64,000 nucleotides of DNA from Moniliella sp. 'wahieum' (Eukaryota; Basidiomycota; Moniliellomycetes; Moniliellales; Moniliellaceae): the NCBI GenBank assembly GCA_003971905.1, contig RSEE01000094.1:186001-250000 (forward strand), read 5' to 3'. This document shows positions 1-11,431 of the stretch, in pieces. The notes under the pieces were generated by a model. The model was not told the origin of the DNA. It worked only from the letters and a program-made list of their open reading frames with translations, and did not search any database. The position numbers were made by a program, and so were the translations under genes. Within the stretch, counting starts at the first letter, position 1, and every line of letters starts with the position of its first letter.

Positions 1-228
1 GCGCCTTGGTAGCATCCAGCCCACGCCATCTATGCCTTCCCCAACGAAAGCAGACCGTCGGTTGACTTGCGCGTACGCACCCATTGCATGGCCGGTGTCC
101 CCAGCCTCGAAGATGCAACCGCCAGTGCAGAAGGCAAACACCTTGTCCAGCTGGCGCAACACACCTTCCTTGCGGCGCGGCGATGCTTCAGTGCTCTCGC
201 CACACCGCGCCCAGCGGCCGAGACGGCC
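1..228 (-). CDS. possible partial exon running off the left edge
   Basis: On the minus strand one frame stays open from about 228 down to base 1 and would continue outside the window. It encodes a mixed, cysteine- and glycine-containing stretch of normal composition (for example CTGGCIFEAGDTGHAMGAY) with no recognised motif. Two stops lie just upstream at 229-234, so if this is coding it is an internal or last exon joined by splicing. The other frames of the same stretch are also partly open, so coding status is uncertain and no function is proposed. Confidence 0.2.
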
Positions 229-853
229 TCATTAATCATTGCGCTCTCGGTGGTGTCGAGGGGAACAGATACGGCGTGTGGCTTTGTCCCCATGCCCTGC
301 ATTCTCTCCTGCAGTGTGCCCTCACTAGTCACTGGCCCTGTACCTAGTCCGGCCTCCGATGTAGATGCCCAAGTCTGGCTCTAACCCATCACCTTCTCAG
401 AGATGAGTCTCATCCTTCTGCCCGTCTGGCTCCCTAGGCCAACATGCGTGGGCTGGAAGCGCGGGCGTGGCTGAAGCAGCTGAGCCTCCGCCCCAAAGGC
501 GCGAGTGTTGGGGTTGGGGCCGGGGGGCCTGAATATTGAATGAAGCTCAAACCCCAGAAGGGCCGACTTGCACGGGGGGGGCGAGCGCGCGAACCGCTGA
601 CGGGCAGCGGTGACCGGTGAGGCTGGAGGGAGGCCGGCCTGAGACCCAGTGCCATCGTCGTGAAATGTCCCAGTTGGGTACCGCTGGGCTGGATAGTTAG
701 AGTGGGGTCTTGGGTCTGCGGGCCCAGTGACTATGCCGGTCGTCTGTCCGCAAGCCAGTGACTTGCTCGGGGAGCGCCAGCACGCCCCCGCCTCTGCCCA
801 GGAACCCCCTTCTCACCACCGCCAGTCCATCTTCACCGCCGCCTCCAGGCACC
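229..853. other. spacer upstream of the Pex11-like gene
   Basis: About 600 bases with no supportable gene. It is GC-rich, with a G-run near 574-580. Open frames here on both strands look like compositional shadows. It presumably holds the promoter of the gene starting at 854. Confidence 0.4.
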
Positions 854-2325
854 ATGGCCTCCACCGCGTCGCCACGCCTCGACTCGTCTTCCAGAGCTTC
901 TGACGAATCCGCAGCCGTGGCCGTCGCTAGCGTCCGCACGCCGTCCCCAATCCCTCATCACCGCCCGCCCGTCAGCCCGTCCAGGCCGTGGCATCGCTGC
1001 CTCGACTGTGCGGCCCTCCCAATCTCTTCCGCCTCCCCATCCCGTACAGTACGCAAGAGCCTGATGGGGACGGTGAGCCATTGAGCACTGTACTTGCCAC
1101 CCGTGTGGTGCATTTCTTGGCGTCTTTGTCGCCTGGAGGTTCCCCAGCACATGGACTCACTTATTGCATACCTTTCCTCTTGGGGTGGCACCGACAAGGC
1201 CCTGATGATGTCCCAGTACGGGGCGCGCCTTCTGGTTGCCCTTTCTGCCATCCAGCATCGGGCACGAGCGTGGGTCTTTGCTGGATCGTCATCCTATCTT
1301 CCCTATGGCGGATCTTCCACTGCTCGTCGTTTTGCTGCCCTGAGCGATGCGTGTGCCGATGCCCGTACGCTTTTCCGCGTGTGGAGTGTTCTGCCAATAA
1401 TTCGCTGGGTTCGTTTCTCTTCTTTGCGGTGACCGGTGACCACTCTCTAACATACGTTCCGTTCCAGATGATCCAAATCGAGCACATCCAGCCACGAACA
1501 AGACTGCTATCCAACGTCGAGCGCCTGCAAGGCTGGTCGCTCCTCTTTTGCCTCCCGCTTGAGTTTCTTGCTTACTTGGGAGCCCATTCGATCGTGCCCA
1601 TGGGCCGCGCAGTACATCGCCGTCTCGCGCTTCTCTCGGCCCGTTTTTGGGTGGCATACCTTGTGCTACAATGCCTACTGATGGAGGAGAACCGACTTTG
1701 TCGGCTGCAAGCGCGGGCCTTGGAACGAACACGTGGGCATCCCATACCGCTCCCTTCCCTTTCCCGTCGGTCCAGTAGTGCTGGCGCGTCCCAGGTACCG
1801 CTCTCCAAAGCCACACCTTACACCTCGCATGGTCGCGTGGAGACCAAGCCACCACGGTTGCATGGCTCGGCCAAGAAAGCGGCCCAGCGGGCAGCTCTTC
1901 GACCGGAGATGTTTGAAGAGTATGAGAATGATCCCAAGGCGGCCGAGCGGGCGGTGACAAGGGCGCTGTGGGACGAGCTGGACGACAAGAAGCATGACAT
2001 TCTCGTTTCGCTCTGGCTTTGCTTAGGCTACCTTCCTCTTGTCCTTGGTTCAGCTACGGGGCTCCAGCGCGCGCCGGGCGAAGCGCCCGGTACCTACCGT
2101 GTCTCTACCTTGTCCGGCTTGGCGCAAGGCTGTCTCGGATCGCTTACTGCTCTCCTGTCTTTCCGCCATGGTTGGCGTGTGACCGCTGTCAACATCAGCC
2201 GTCGCAAGCAGACGGCCTCTCCAGCTGACGAGAAGAGCAATTATGGGTATCCTGTCGATGGAGAGGTCCGCTCGGCAATGCCGGAGGAACCGGCACCGCT
2301 CTTGCCGTCGGATTTTGCCCCGTAA
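854..2325 (+). CDS. PEX11: Pex11-like peroxisomal membrane protein
   Basis: Pex11-family proteins elongate and divide peroxisomes from the peroxisomal membrane. Model: exon 1 854-1072 (ATG in a strong CACCATGG context), intron 1073-1147, exon 2 1148-1408, intron 1409-1467 (59 bases, branch site CTCTAAC), exon 3 1468-2325. All junctions are phase 0 and the total is 445 residues. Retaining intron 1 gives a stop. Family signs: a GTDKALMMSQYGARLL segment (Pex11 'GRDKxLRLxQY') and ADARTLFRVWSVLPIIRW (Pex11 'SDARKxFRxxxxL') at the exon 2 end, then a membrane-associated stretch LLFCLPLEFLAYLGAHSIVP followed by RFWVAYLVLQCLLMEE, as in fungal Pex11C-type proteins. A Ser/Arg-rich linker and a C-terminal hydrophobic segment (LVSLWLCLGYLPLVLGSATG) follow. 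The N-terminal 70 Ser/Pro-rich residues are longer than usual. An extra intron in the linker near 1740-1860 cannot be excluded. Confidence 0.7.
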
Positions 2326-2804
2326 CGCGCGCAAAAGAAGTGACAGTCACTCGTGAGGGCTAATGTTTTGTGATGCGGACCTCATACCCTTCCGGTTCAA
2401 CGACCTATTGCATCCAGCTCATCAATTCAAACTTGGCTGGTCGTTCCTTGACAAGTATTTACACCATCAATGAAGCCTCTATTGTTACCTTCACCTCAGG
2501 CCCAAGTCTGGCGATAACGCGGGTGATTTGATACCATTGGAAGATCCAATCGACAACACGTCACTTGTTTTTTGTTCTGGGCAACTTACTGTAGACTAAC
2601 AAGACATAAGCGCATAAGTTGCGCAGAGCGGCAGAAGAACTTATGAGCTTGCGTTAATAAAGAGCAAACCCATGCGAAAAGAAGCCCAATGAACCCGAAT
2701 GGTGCATCGTAGAAACAAATAAAGACCACAACTTTTTCATTGTGATTCGTATAGAAGAGACATCGGACCCAGGAACCCATCGCATCAAGCAGAAAGCCTA
2801 TTCT
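2326..2804. other. convergent intergenic spacer (3' UTRs)
   Basis: AT-richer spacer between the ends of the Pex11-like gene (+) and the ABC transporter (-). It presumably holds both 3' UTRs and polyadenylation signals. No gene seen. Confidence 0.4.
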
Positions 2805-5800
2805 TCACCATTGGCCATGCGGACCAAGGTCATACACGCCCGAGTGCTGAGCCATACGGTAAAAGACGCCGTCCTTGTTGGCCAAGAGCCGGGCGGGCGT
2901 GTCAAACTCGACCACTTTGCCGGCATCCAAGACGAGGACGCGAGAAAAGTGAGCAATGGTGGTGAGTCGATGCGCAATGACGAGCATGATCTGATCCTGG
3001 AATCGGTTCCGGATCACCGTCTGAATGGCCCGGTCCGCAGCAAAATCGACGCTCGCCGTCGCTTCATCCGCAATGACAATGTGGTTGTGGGAGAGGAGAG
3101 CGCGAGCCATCGCAAGCAGCTGGCGTTGGCCATGCGACAAGTTGCCCCCCGAGTCAGCCACGGGCGAGTCAAGCGTCAACATTCTATCCTCCAGCAAGTC
3201 TTGCTCATCAGGGCTAGTCGGGGTGGCGCTCTCGTCCACCGAAACAGGACCACTGGACAGAGACGAGACGGGCTTGCTGTTGGTGGGCCACGCTAGGCCA
3301 AGGCCTACCTGAGCCAAGACGGTACGACACTCTTGGTCGGTGTGATAATCAAACGGATCGAGGTTGTCGCGCACGTTGCCTTGGAACAGGACCGGATCCT
3401 GGGGGATAAACGAGATGCGAGAGCGGAGATCGTGGAGTCCCAAGGTCCGATGTCGATTCCGTCAATCAAAATCGCACCCTTTTCTGGGTCGACAAAGCGG
3501 AGCAAACTGCTGGCACAGGTCGACTTGCCACTCCCCGTACGGCCCACAATGCCCACCTTCTCTCCTGGGCGAATCTCAAAAGAGACACCCTTGAGAACAG
3601 GATCAAACGATTGATCGTAGCGTAGCCATACATCATCAAATTTGATCGTCGCCTTGCTACTAGGCCACGCGGCAGGCGCTTCGCCGCCCTCGATATGCTG
3701 CGGCGGCTCCTGCGGTATGTTAGGAGGGAGGTAGTCGACAACTCGTTCGATCGAAGTCAGTTCCTGTTCCAGGCCAGACCAGCCACGGGAGAGCCAGTAG
3801 CACGAAACGGTAAAGTTGACCGCTTGGGTGATGGCAATCGCTGCCATTCCAGCGGACATGGCTCCCGAAAGAGCCAAGAACTGGGTCGCCACACACACAG
3901 CCCTCCAATCAAATCAACCCGCAGCAGAATCCACCGGTTGGTGTTCCACCAGAAGTAGTGCGCCGAAGAGAATGCATCCACATTCTGGTACACTTGCCTC
4001 ATCAACCGATTCTCGGCTGAGAAGGCACGGATCGTTTCGATCCCCTTGAGCGCTTCGGCATAGCCACTGAAGATGGGAGAACGATGCACCGACTCGAGCC
4101 GGCGCAAGTCCCGCGAACAGGCAACATAGATTTTGGACACTGTGCGGAGAGGTTAGCATGGAAACCAAATAGGAACAATCACAAAGGAGCAGAAACGTAC
4201 GCGAATAGTACGCCCACATTACAGCCATCGACGGAAGCACAAACGAGGGCATGAGTATGGCCCATGTGACAAAGGAAGTCAGCAGTGCAAAGACCTGTTC
4301 CAAAACACTCGAGGAGGCTTGAATTAATCCCGAGTCGAGCGATTCCACGTCCTTTCCAAACCGATTGAGAATTTGGCCCGAGGGAGTCTTGTCCAGCCAG
4401 CGAGTGGTCGCGTGACTGACCGTATTGAGCATACGACGGAAGAGAATACGCGAGCCACGGAGTGAGGCCGCGTACAGCACCAATGTGCTCCCCACTGATG
4501 CTACCGAGACCATCACTTCAATAAGGGAAAAGATGGTGATGTATGGGACGGAGGTTTCCTCGGCCGGCGGCAGCCAGCAACGCGAATGAGCCACCTGCGT
4601 CCCCAGCCGGTGGAACCGAGCATACAGCCGGAGGTGCACCTTGGCCAAAACCGGAGTCCAACCAGAGTGGTATATCGCTCCGTCCGTCATGGCCGGCACT
4701 TTCGCAGCGCTCAGTTGGGATGGGTGTCTCCCACATTGACTTCCTCCCGAAGACCAATACGAGAGCCAGACCGACTCGCTTAATTCCAACCCACTTGTCA
4801 ACATCAGGGCGATGAGGACCAGGACCACCATCCACCACCCAACCGCGCGAAAGTACACAGCGTACACACTACTCTTGACTCGGCCAGCATGCACTTCCTC
4901 TTCTGCGACAATCTTGTGCGTCACTTTGCTGCCGTCCAAGGGGCCGATCTTGCCCTGCCCCCCAGAAGGCGAGGCCGATTTTTCTCTGGACCCTCATCCT
5001 CGCTCAGGCTGGGAGATGTCTCCTCGGTTGCAAGATCAGACAAGTTGGATTTGGCCTTGCCCTTGGGCGAAGGGGTTGCCCTGAGCTGGAGTGAAGCGTA
5101 ATCGCGCCAAGCTTTAGCAGTTCCGCTGGGGTTCCCGTGGCTGCAATGCTCCCCTTTTCCAATTTGACCACCCGCTGGGCATGCTGCAAGACCAAATCAA
5201 CGTGGTGCGTGACGAGGAGAATGCATCGGTTGCGCATCAATGGGCCCGTCAGGCAATCGTTTACCAGTTTTTTGGCCGTGTGAGAGTCCACTGCCGATAA
5301 AACGTCATCCAAAAGAACTGTACGCGCCTTGGAGTAGACAGCACGAGCCAACGCCACCCGGGCCTTCTGCCCACCCGAAAGAGATATTCCTCCTTCACCA
5401 ATCTCCTGCAGGTCGCCGTCGTCAAAGAGCTCAATATCGGGAAGCAGCGCGCATGCTTCGAGCACCGATTGGTAGCGCTCCATATCCATCGGCTCGCCAA
5501 AGAGGATGTTGTCACGGACACTCTTCTGTTGTAGCCAGGGCTGTTGAGCACAGAAAGAAATCCCACCATTGAGTCCAGTGCTGGGATCAAATAGACCCGG
5601 TTGCTTCTCCAGCATCAGTTTTCCTGATACCAAGTCCATCTCACCCAACAGGCCCGACAGAAGGCTGCTCTTTCCCGACCCCGTCGGACCCGCAACAAGA
5701 GTCAAGCCCTCGTCGACGGTCAGCGTGATGTTCTTTAGAGTGAACACACTTGTGTTAAGGGCAGATGTGCTGGCCGTAGATCCACTAGAAGCGTCCTCTT

Positions 5801-8265
5801 CCACCGTGGGGGCGACTGGGACCTTACGCCAAAACATTGCTTTGGACAATATGGTACGCAAAGCCGCATACCGGCCAGGCTTGGATTCAGTCTTGGGAGG
5901 ATCGTAAAATGCTGGGGCACTGTGCCAGCGGAAGGAAGCATCGACCACAGCTAGGTTGTGAACCAGTGGCTCCACACCCTGGCTACAGGCCGATGGAGTG
6001 TACTGGTACTCTCCGATACTTCAGGGTAGTCGAGGAAGCGCTGGATGCGACCCGCCGCGACCAACATGGTAGCAGTGTGATTGAGCATCATGGGCACATG
6101 TTCAACGGTCGCGAGAGCTGGCGGTACAAATTGAGGGAGACGAAGGCGATCGGGACCGTGAGCGTGTTGTTGAAGAGAAGCGTATACGAAGCCAAGCCAA
6201 CGACGGCGACCATTGCGGGAGCAATCCCGTAAATCAGGCCCATAAGGCTGCTGTACATGTAACGGACCAAGGTAAGATGAAGTTCGTTGCCGCGAAGTTT
6301 GAGCACCCGTTTGCTAAAGTTGTCCTCCCAAGCCATCAGTTTGATGAGGCGCAAGTTGCCCACGTACTCCGACAGGGCCGTCATCCGGGAGTCACGCACA
6401 TTGCTCACCTTGCGGTAGGTTGTGATACTCCACTTCATCACCACAGACTGCAACGGCATACTCAACGGAATAATAGCAAATCCCAAAAAGGCCGACCAGC
6501 CGAGCTGCACGTATAGCAAACTGAGGCACATGATCAACTGGAGCGGGGCGCCATAGAGGAGGTGCAGCATCCCAACATAGTTGCCCATCCCGTTGCAATC
6601 CACCGACATGAGCGATACAGCCTTGCCGACCCCTTGACCATTCTGCGCCTGTTCGGCCTGCTTGGACTCGGTTTGGGTTTTCGAAGCGCTCGGGCTTCCT
6701 TTCGCTTTTGATTCGCCCGACTTGGACTCCCCAGCGTTATTGGTATCTCCGGTGGCAGCCGCTACGACGCCGGCAATGTCCTTGGCAGCGCATGCCTTTG
6801 GCAAACACAGCACTGAACAACGCACCTCGGATCCGAGCGCCTGCCCGGCGGGCCGCGTAAAGATGCAAGAGATCGGCCTGGGATGAGATCACAACCAAGC
6901 CAAAACCCAACGCGGCAATGGCGTAGGCCGCCTCGCGACTCGTATAGGACCCGCCTTTAATGAGCGCCAGCCATACCTCGCCCGCTCCCAAGGCGGATCC
7001 GTTTTGCTACGCTGCCCAGACTCGATCCCCTCCGCACCCGCTTGAGCACCAACGGCTGGGCATAGCTGAGCGTGACACTGACCAGCTGGAGAGATGAGCC
7101 CAGTCAGTATTTTGGGACCAACAGGAAAAAGGGGGTGGGGAGGGTACACACCGTCAGGGAAAATCAATGAGCAAATCGCGTGAGTTGGTGAGCCAAATAC
7201 GCTTGAGGACGCCTAACCCTTGCAATTCATTCCACTTGTGGTCCAGCACACGCGCCTTGAGGTCGAGGCTGAGGCGCCAAAGATCTCGGTCTTCCACCTT
7301 GCCTTTTTGGAGGCATCGAGAAGCGAGTCCAGCCAGCGGAAAGTACCCATTGCCACAGGGTGCAAAATGCCTCGGGCGAGGGATAGCGATGCATCGGCTT
7401 CTGGATTGGCCGGAGCAGCAAAGGCAGCATCCAAATCGGTGTATCCCATCAGCGCTTGGTATTCAGGAGTAAAGACAGTCCGGGGGAGAGTGAAAATGAC
7501 AGTGATTGCATACAGACAGAGCAGCAGGCTCGTCAGGCTCGCCCCCACGTCCCATGCCGGGAAGCTCGCCAAGGTGCCCTTGGCCCACGAAGTGACGAGC
7601 AAATAGGCGGAGGACGGGTGCGGCGAACAGGATCAAGAGGAGCACAAGCGAGTCGTAGGGAGGGGTGGCTTGCGGGAAGAAGAGAGCGCCACTCAAAACA
7701 TAACCCCAACCGGCGGAATACAGCACCAGGTTCGCCAATACGTGCGAGGCGGACTGGGGCGACGTGTGATAGCCCAGCACATAGACACAGTAGCCCAGGT
7801 AGGCAACGAGGTGGGCACTGCTGGCCACGCAGAGGCCCGTCGTAACGTAGCGAGCGGGCCAGCGGGACGGGGCGGGGCGGAGAGGTCGGAGGAGAGCAAG
7901 GGAGTGGCTTCGTCGCCCTCGTCGACCTCGTCAGCCTGGATGCCATCGGATGGGCGGCTGGACGAAGCAAGGGGAGGGGGGGGCGCCGAGCGCCAGGGCA
8001 ATCTCGTCCAAGGAGATGGGCGGCAGAAAGGCTTGGTGGATGGGAGCGATGCCAGGCAGGCCCAGGACAAACCGGCGCAGGGGCGGGAGCGCCCAGAGCG
8101 CAAAGAGGAGCACCAGACTGGCAGGCACGACGCCTGCCACGACGGACAGCAGCCATGCTCGGTGCCTGGCGGTAGGGCGGGGGTGTGGAGCGCCAGCGAG
8201 GCCGAGGGGCGGAGAAGCGAGTGCGCAGGCAGCGATGCGCCCGCAGCAGCAGCGTCCAGCTCCAT
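2805..8265 (-). CDS. ABCC-family (MRP-type) ABC transporter
   Basis: A full-length ABCC exporter, which typically moves glutathione, bile-acid or metal conjugates across the vacuolar or plasma membrane. Order along the protein: an N-terminal TMD0 membrane region (about 8265-7210); TMD1 (about 7080-6090, including the VGKAVSLMSVDCNGMGNYVG segment typical of ABCC); NBD1 (about 5750-5100) with Walker A GPTGSGKSS, signature LSGGQ and Walker B LLDDVLSAVDSHTAKK; TMD2 (about 4950-3800); NBD2 (about 3640-2830) with Walker A GRTGSGKST, Q-loop FIPQDP, signature LSHGQ and Walker B VIADEATASVD. The stop is at 2805-2807. Clear introns are 4140-4200 and 7086-7151. The frame also changes several times where no good intron is visible (for example inside NBD2 near 3440-3480), which I read as consensus indels. 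The 5' end is uncertain: ATG 8265 is used, but another frame from about 8348 is possible. Substrate is unknown. Confidence 0.85.
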
Positions 8266-9044
8266 TGCCGACTGCAGTACAAGACGACGACGGGGGGGAT
8301 CGGGGGTGTCGGCGCGTAGATGCGATGGCAGTGGCCGTCGAGCAACACTTATAGGCCTGCTCCCCAGGACTCAGAGCTCAGAATCAGATCTCAGACCGCA
8401 GAGAGTCCTTTTTGGCCAGAGCACCTCGGGTGGAGGTGGAAGGTAGAAGCGCGCTGGGAGTGGCTCCCCCACAGGCGGCAGGGTGCGTGGCACGGCGGTG
8501 ATCCGGCGCGGACAGAAGATCGAGTGCGGCGTGGGGAAGGAGGCGGAGCAGATCGCCTGCTGGGCATGTGCATCCACTACCGTGTGCGCTGCCCAGCGGC
8601 CGGAGAAGGGTGGCAGGGCCGGCGGGAGGGCGAGCACAGATGCTGCAATAAACATCCAGCCATGACTTCCCTTCGGCCGTAGCAGCCGACGGAGTGTTGC
8701 GAACGGCACGCGATCAAAAAGTCAATAATATTCGTACCCCCCCCAGTGGCGCACCGCTCTGTGCTGGCTGCGACGCCCCAGTGTGCCGAGGGTCGCTAAC
8801 TGCGCAGCGTTGGGCCCCGCACACGGCCACTGCCCCTGCCCCCTGGTGCTTTTCGTGCCCAGACACGCCGGAGATCCAGCGCACACAGGATTGCTGCCCA
8901 ACTGGGTGCAGCGTATAAATACACCGACTTATCTTCCCCCAATAAGATATCTGGCACGTCACAGTCACTAGGCGCTGTTCATAGGGCCTTAGGCGGCAGG
9001 ACCACATGGTCGCCGCAGCAGTTGGTAGTCTCGCAGACCGATAA

Positions 9045-9130
9045 TCGATAGCTAGTAACTTAGCCAAGTAATCGATAATCGATAATCAACGATCGCGACC
9101 ATTGATCGATGACCATCGATCATCATGCAT
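9045..9130. repeat. heptad words of the TAATCGA / TGATCGA type
   Basis: Two ATCGATA repeats at about 9050 are followed by TAATCGA TAATCGA at about 9069-9082. Interrupted TCGA-centred words then run on to a TCATGCA word near 9124. Same 7-bp grammar as the other arrays in the window. Confidence 0.6.
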
Positions 9131-9719
9131 CCACCAAACCCCCCCCTGCCAACCCTACTCCTTAGCCCTGCTCTTCCCCACCCGTGTAATGCACATACAA
9201 CTCGCTCTGCTTACCTCCAACCCACACTGCCCCCTTTTCAGCCGAGCATCTTTCTGACCAACCAATCATCTGCACCCGCTCCAAAGCCGTGCCCAAACAG
9301 AGAACTGGGTCAGCCACGACTAGCATGAATGGATGGCTTCGGCCGCGAGGACACGCCGTTGAACCGGATGCCCACCACCGCCTCCACTCTCTACTACACT
9401 GACAATCATTGCCCTGTGGCCACGTCCAAAATGAAGGCGAGCCTGGGTCGTTGTGCTCCCTTGTCGATGTTCCCGTCTCCAGTTCAGTTCATTTTTGTAC
9501 GGGCACCAAGAGGTTGCGTATTCTCTACACTGACAAAGACCTGCGTGTCCCAAACTGCTTGAACTGAATAGTGCACCTCCCCGGAAACTCCTCCCACCGA
9601 TGAATCGGTCATACTGGCACAGGCTTCAGGCTCTGCGATTCCCATCATGCCCGTGTCACAGTCGGGCTAAGGCGAGGGAGACCAGAATCGGGACTAGGCC
9701 AAGGGGTGTAGCATGATGA

Positions 9720-9962
9720 GACCTGGATTCCAGATGGTCCTTCGAGGGTGATGCAATCGCAATAGTGGTGGTGGTGGTGGTGGTGGTGGTGGTGGTGGTC
9801 TAAGCCAACCAGCAACGCCTACTGAGGAACATCAAGCAGCGAGTCGCCACCAGGGGCTAAGCTGCGGAACAAGGAAAAACAGGAGAGAGAAAAACAACGG
9901 AACTCCTAGGCCTGAGGAGGAACTGAAGGGACATTGGCCAAAGCACGAGCCACCTGGCTCAA
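9720..9962 (+). repeat. dispersed repeat A, copy 1
   Basis: About 220 bases recur in inverted orientation at about 29385-29590. Shared blocks include a microsatellite core, a block around 'acatcaagc', a block around 'ggagagagaaaa' and the words CCTAGGCCTGAGGAGG and TTGGCCAAAGCACGAGCCACC. Identity is high by eye. A short third piece with the GGCCTGAGGAGG and CGAGCCACC words sits at 61200-61250, at the left end of the LINE copy. No coding frame seen. Probably a non-autonomous or truncated transposon fragment. Confidence 0.6.
9766..9799 (+). repeat. (TGG)n microsatellite
   Basis: About 11 perfect TGG units inside dispersed repeat A. The inverted copy near 29525-29545 has a shorter, impure version, so the run expanded after the copies separated. 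Confidence 0.9.
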
Positions 9963-10115
9963 CATAGCAATCGTTCGTGGGGAAGAAGCAAGAGCAGAGG
10001 ACATGATGCAAAGTGGAAGGAACAGGGAAGGAGCGAGACGCTCGAGACGAAGAATTGGAAATGATGGGGGAGCGAGATCAGCCAAACTATGACAGCCCGC
10101 GTCATGGCATTATAG
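9960..10115 (+). repeat. dispersed repeat B, copy 1
   Basis: About 150 bases starting at CAATCGTTCG and ending near 'gagatcagccaaa..tatgacag' recur in the same orientation at 18405-18530, at perhaps 80% identity by eye. No coding frame. It directly follows repeat A here but not at 18.4 kb, so A and B are separate units. Confidence 0.6.
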
Positions 10116-10249
10116 GGAGCATCAAAAGGCCGCATCAAGACCGTTGGCTGCACACCATAACGAACCCAACGACGCTGCCATGTTCTGCTTCTCATCGTCC
10201 AGCAGGCATTTCCCCATCGCGTTTTCGTTTTCGCCGTGAGCATCAAGAG

Positions 10250-10270
10250 TTACATGTTACATGTTACAAG
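10250..10270. repeat. TTACATG heptad array (3 units)
   Basis: Two TTACATG units and one TTACAAG in exact 7-bp phase: TTA plus the palindrome CATG. Confidence 0.8.
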
Positions 10271-10575
10271 GGAAATCCCCCATAAGTGTGTTGCTGCAGA
10301 TGCCCTCTCCTGGCTCGAAAGGGTGGTAGGGCTACTCTATAGGGTACCGTGGGGACAAGACGGATGCTGCTGAGCCTGACCGGTGGTGCGCGGTTGCAGA
10401 TCCCTTGTTGGAAGGATGCGTGACACAGACATTGCCCCAACGTCCAAAGGTAGCGTTTTCAGCTTCAAGCTTCGCGCTTCCTAACCCCGGATATCAGCAT
10501 ACCGTTTCCCGGGGGCGCAAGCGCAGACAGGCGCAGAGCAGACACACTGTCCCATGCGGGGTATTGTGTCTTTCA

Positions 10576-10612
10576 TGATGCATGATGCGGACGCCCTATG
10601 ATGCATGATGCC
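10576..10612. repeat. TGATGCA heptad pairs
   Basis: Two TGATGCA-TGATGC(C/G) pairs at 10576-10588 and 10599-10612: TGA plus the palindrome TGCA in 7-bp phase. Confidence 0.8.
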
Positions 10613-11431
10613 CCCTTTGATTAAATGACCTGAGACAGGAGGAGGCCGTGAGCGCGTCACGCGTCAGGCGCCAGGCCGGGGACACGTGGACAGCTTGGTA
10701 GCGGGCTCTGCTGGACAAGAAAGATGGAGCTACTTTGGGGCAGGTGTGGGTGGCGCCAGTCCGACCAGGCAGGCCGGACACCCGCCGCGAGCGCCGGAGC
10801 ACGCAACACTGGCGCCATGGCGTGGTGCGCATCTCACGCGGGCGGCAGGCGCACCCAGGGCAGGGCATGAGGTAAGCGTCAGACGTCAGCGCATCACGCG
10901 TCAGGCGCAGGCGCCTGCCAGGGCCATACCAACCTCACCGATCGCAGCGCATCACCCATGCGGCATGCTGCCACCCGCCCAGAGCGCGCCTGTGCGCCCA
11001 GCGCCTGGGCCCTGTCCAGACGGAATCGTTGCGCACGACGGGCCACGACTCGGATCCACCGCCGCACCAGCCCACTCTCGGGCGGCGCTGCGGCCCCTCT
11101 CTCCGCCGTCTGCGGCCGGCATGCGGCGCGGCCTTGGGGGTGGCAAGCTGCCTGTCTTCCTGCCCGCGCACCAGCTGCTCGGGCCCAGACCCACCCACCT
11201 GCTCCGCCTCCTCCCCTCCTCCCACCACCGCTCCGCCGGCCTTCCCCCACCCCCTTCCATCTGCTTCCTCCGCCATGACACCCTCTGAGTGTTCCTTCGC
11301 CGGCCCAGCCGCCATCCAAACCTGCTGCCAACGGCGCCGCCTCCCCCGCGCCAGCACAGCAAGACCCGCTCGCCCAGATCCTCAGTGGTCTGCAAGGTCT
11401 CCAGACCCAAGTCGCCCGCCTCCACTCGCGC

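Larger units (their letters stand above)
8266..11274. other. repeat-rich intergenic region
   Basis: About 3 kb without a supportable gene. It holds a TATA-box-like TATAAATAC near 8915, a cluster of ATCGAT words at 9045-9130, a TGG microsatellite, two dispersed repeats (9720-9962 and 9960-10115), short heptad arrays at 10250-10270 and 10576-10612, and ACGCGT-type words near 10650 and 10880-10910. Long open frames in 10600-11280 occur on both strands and look like GC-composition shadows. Confidence 0.5.

Noticed and set aside
2805-8265. The ABC transporter as a pseudogene
   Set aside because: The frame changes often, but both nucleotide-binding domains keep every catalytic motif, and the same kind of one-base error occurs in RPS13 and RPS6. 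Assembly indels explain it better.
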